Source of the DNA: JBBTQS01 sp964627055
GTDB lineage: Bacteria > Patescibacteriota > Patescibacteriia > Magasanikbacterales > JBBTQS01
Assembly (NCBI GenBank): GCA_964627055.1
Contig: CAZVGV010000026.1
Span: forward strand, 1 to 6,668
DNA length: 6,668 nt
Direction of reading: 5' to 3'
Both the position numbers and the translations under genes were made by a program. Positions 5,460 through 6,668 of this stretch are shown here, one piece after another (the first letter of the stretch is position 1; every line of letters starts with the position of its first letter). The notes beneath the pieces were generated by a model that worked only from the letters and a program-made list of their open reading frames with translations, was not told the DNA's origin and searched no databases.

Positions 5460-6548
5460 ATGCTTACTGTATTGATTTTTATTGCGGTGCTTGCGGTGCT
5501 TGTTCTTGCACATGAGTGGGGACACTTCATGATGGCACGTCGTGCAGGATGCAAGGTGGATGAATTTGGGTTTGGATTCCCACCGCGATTGTGGGGGTGG
5601 AAGCGTGGCGAAACACTGTACACAATCAATTTGCTACCGCTGGGAGGGTTTGTACGTATTCATGGTGAAGGTGGAGAGGATTCACATACAGATCCACAAA
5701 GTTTCCAGAGCAAGTCAGCAGGGTGGAGATTGGGGATTGTTGCGGCGGGTGTGGTTATGAATTTGTTGGTGGCAATAGTGCTTTTCTCGGTCGTCGCTGG
5801 GGTAGGATTTGAGCGTGAAGTATCAAAGGATCTTCCAGCGTATGCACGTGTAGCAGATCAGCGCATCGAAGTGTTGGGTGTTGCAGAGGCATCACCTGCA
5901 GCAGCAGCTGGGGTACAACGTGGTGACAGCATTCGTGGTATGAGCGGTGTAGCTACGACATCGCTTTCGGTTGCTGCAATTCAAGAGGCGTTTCAGGACA
6001 AGGAATTGCGTACGCTTCAGATTGAACGAGCTGGGGTGATGCAGGCCGTGGCTGTGCAGCCAGAACTGCTGGGAGCTGTCTCACCTGCGCGGTTCGGCAT
6101 AGGTGTAACTATTGTTGATGTTGGAACGGTGTCATATTCGTGGTACACCACGCCATGGGTGGGTGTGCGCGATACATGGACGTCGTTGCGAGATACGGCG
6201 CTTGGATTTGGTTCACTTATTTCTGGGCTTATCGCCCGAGTGCCTGGTGCTGCAGATGGAGTTTCTGGCCCGGTTGGAATTGCAGTGTTCACTGGCGAAA
6301 TTGCACGGACAGGGTTTGTGCCACTGCTGTACCTTATGGGGTTCCTTTCTGTGAGCCTTGCGTTCATCAATATTCTGCCAATTCCGGCGCTTGATGGGGG
6401 TCGTATTCTCTTCATCGTGATCGAACGTCTGCGTCGGGGGCGTAAGGTGCGCGCAACGATTGAGAACTTGGCACATGGGATTGGATTTCTGTTGCTCCTT
6501 GCCATCATTGCTCTCGTCACGTATCGTGATATTATTCGACTCTTCTAG
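5460..6548 (+). CDS. rseP: RseP-type site-2 intramembrane zinc metalloprotease
   Basis: Membrane-embedded protease of family M50B, known to cut transmembrane segments of regulators such as anti-sigma factors or leftover signal peptides. The 362 residues are the length of short, one-PDZ family members. The first membrane helix carries the zinc site HEWGH at 18-22 (H18, catalytic E19, H22). FGFGFPPRL (36-44) and LLPLGGFVRIHGE (58-70) follow, both typical. A second helix covers about 92-115. A single PDZ-like domain spans roughly 127-200, with SPAAAAGVQRGDSI at 145-158. The C-terminal helices hold NILPIPALDGGR (304-315), with D312 as third zinc ligand. A final helix near 338-354 ends the protein. 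The ATG at 5460 is preferred because the membrane helix starts immediately; no SD is visible. Its target here is unknown: no sigma or anti-sigma gene is in the window. It is followed by pheS after 11 bases. Confidence 0.97.
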   Translation: MLTVLIFIAVLAVLVLAHEWGHFMMARRAGCKVDEFGFGFPPRLWGWKRGETLYTINLLPLGGFVRIHGEGGEDSHTDPQSFQSKSAGWRLGIVAAGVVMNLLVAIVLFSVVAGVGFEREVSKDLPAYARVADQRIEVLGVAEASPAAAAGVQRGDSIRGMSGVATTSLSVAAIQEAFQDKELRTLQIERAGVMQAVAVQPELLGAVSPARFGIGVTIVDVGTVSYSWYTTPWVGVRDTWTSLRDTALGFGSLISGLIARVPGAADGVSGPVGIAVFTGEIARTGFVPLLYLMGFLSVSLAFINILPIPALDGGRILFIVIERLRRGRKVRATIENLAHGIGFLLLLAIIALVTYRDIIRLF

Positions 6549-6559
6549 GCGCCAATTCC

Positions 6560-6668
6560 ATGCAAAACCTTCAAGAAATTCAACAAAAGGCCCATCGCGA
6601 TATTGCTGCATCTGCTGATCTAGAGGCAGTTGCTGCTGTCCGTTTGGCGTATCTTGGACGCAAGGGTC
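6560..6668 (+). CDS. pheS: Phenylalanyl-tRNA synthetase alpha subunit, N-terminal start (runs off right edge)
   Basis: Only 36 codons are in the window. The protein begins MQNLQEIQQKAHRDI and reaches VRLAYLGRKG at residues 27-36, which matches the N-terminal coiled-coil region of bacterial PheS, where the phrase LR.KYLGKKG is characteristic. PheS with PheT charges tRNA-Phe in the cytosol. The ATG at 6560 lies 11 bases after the rseP stop, so it is probably on the same transcript. No strong SD is seen. The catalytic domain is outside the window, so the call rests on this short motif and the charged helical pattern. Confidence 0.8.
   Translation, partial: MQNLQEIQQKAHRDIAASADLEAVAAVRLAYLGRKG

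Noticed and set aside
6017..6611. Leftward open frames opposite rseP
   Set aside because: Arg/Pro-rich translations typical of antisense reading; the rightward frame has HEWGH and the LDGG motif.
1..6668. CRISPR array, tRNA, rRNA, insertion sequence or toxin-antitoxin pair
   Set aside because: No regularly spaced repeats, no cloverleaf-like sequence, no transposase motifs and no paired small genes were seen on either strand.

Overview
The window carries eight genes or gene parts and reads as core, compactly packed bacterial chromosome, with no mobile element, CRISPR array, tRNA or rRNA that I can see. Base composition is roughly half G+C by eye. Genes are tightly spaced, and all but one of the start codons lack a clear Shine-Dalgarno sequence. 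All six complete genes with a visible stop end in TAA or TAG. The protein set (LemA, HtpX, a Clp N-domain protein, an unusual MurD with a GTRGKT P-loop, a short one-PDZ RseP), the run of 10 Ns and the weak SD signals together suggest a metagenome scaffold from a Patescibacteria/CPR lineage (Parcubacteria-like). That placement is an inference from style, not from a marker gene.

Layout. Bases 1-2118 hold a leftward operon, lemA (membrane-anchored scaffold protein), htpX (membrane zinc protease) and the N-terminal 193 codons of a ClpC-type ATPase that runs off the left edge. A 72-base divergent junction (2119-2190) holds a good promoter for each side, interlocked face to face. Rightward from 2191 comes a phosphomannomutase/phosphoglucomutase (462 residues when repaired), overlapping murD by 10 bases. 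The mutase is broken in this record by a scaffold gap at 3165-3174. Excising 25 bases between two copies of GACC restores one intact frame. murD ends at 4908 and faces a leftward single-gene unit (4947-5357): a small membrane-anchored protein of unknown family with its own promoter, its own SD and its own hairpin terminator. A second divergent junction (5358-5459) has the same interlocked promoter layout plus a short palindrome. Finally rseP (site-2 protease) and, 11 bases on, the start of pheS run off the right edge.

How they fit together. The leftward operon and rseP are membrane and protein quality control. The mutase and murD supply sugar-phosphate and peptidoglycan precursors for the envelope. 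pheS is translation. The points most worth a second look are the repairable break in the mutase, substitutions in MurD motifs that normally touch D-glutamate, the unrecognised membrane-anchored protein, and the matched design of the two divergent junctions. I do not see a wholly new multi-gene system here.
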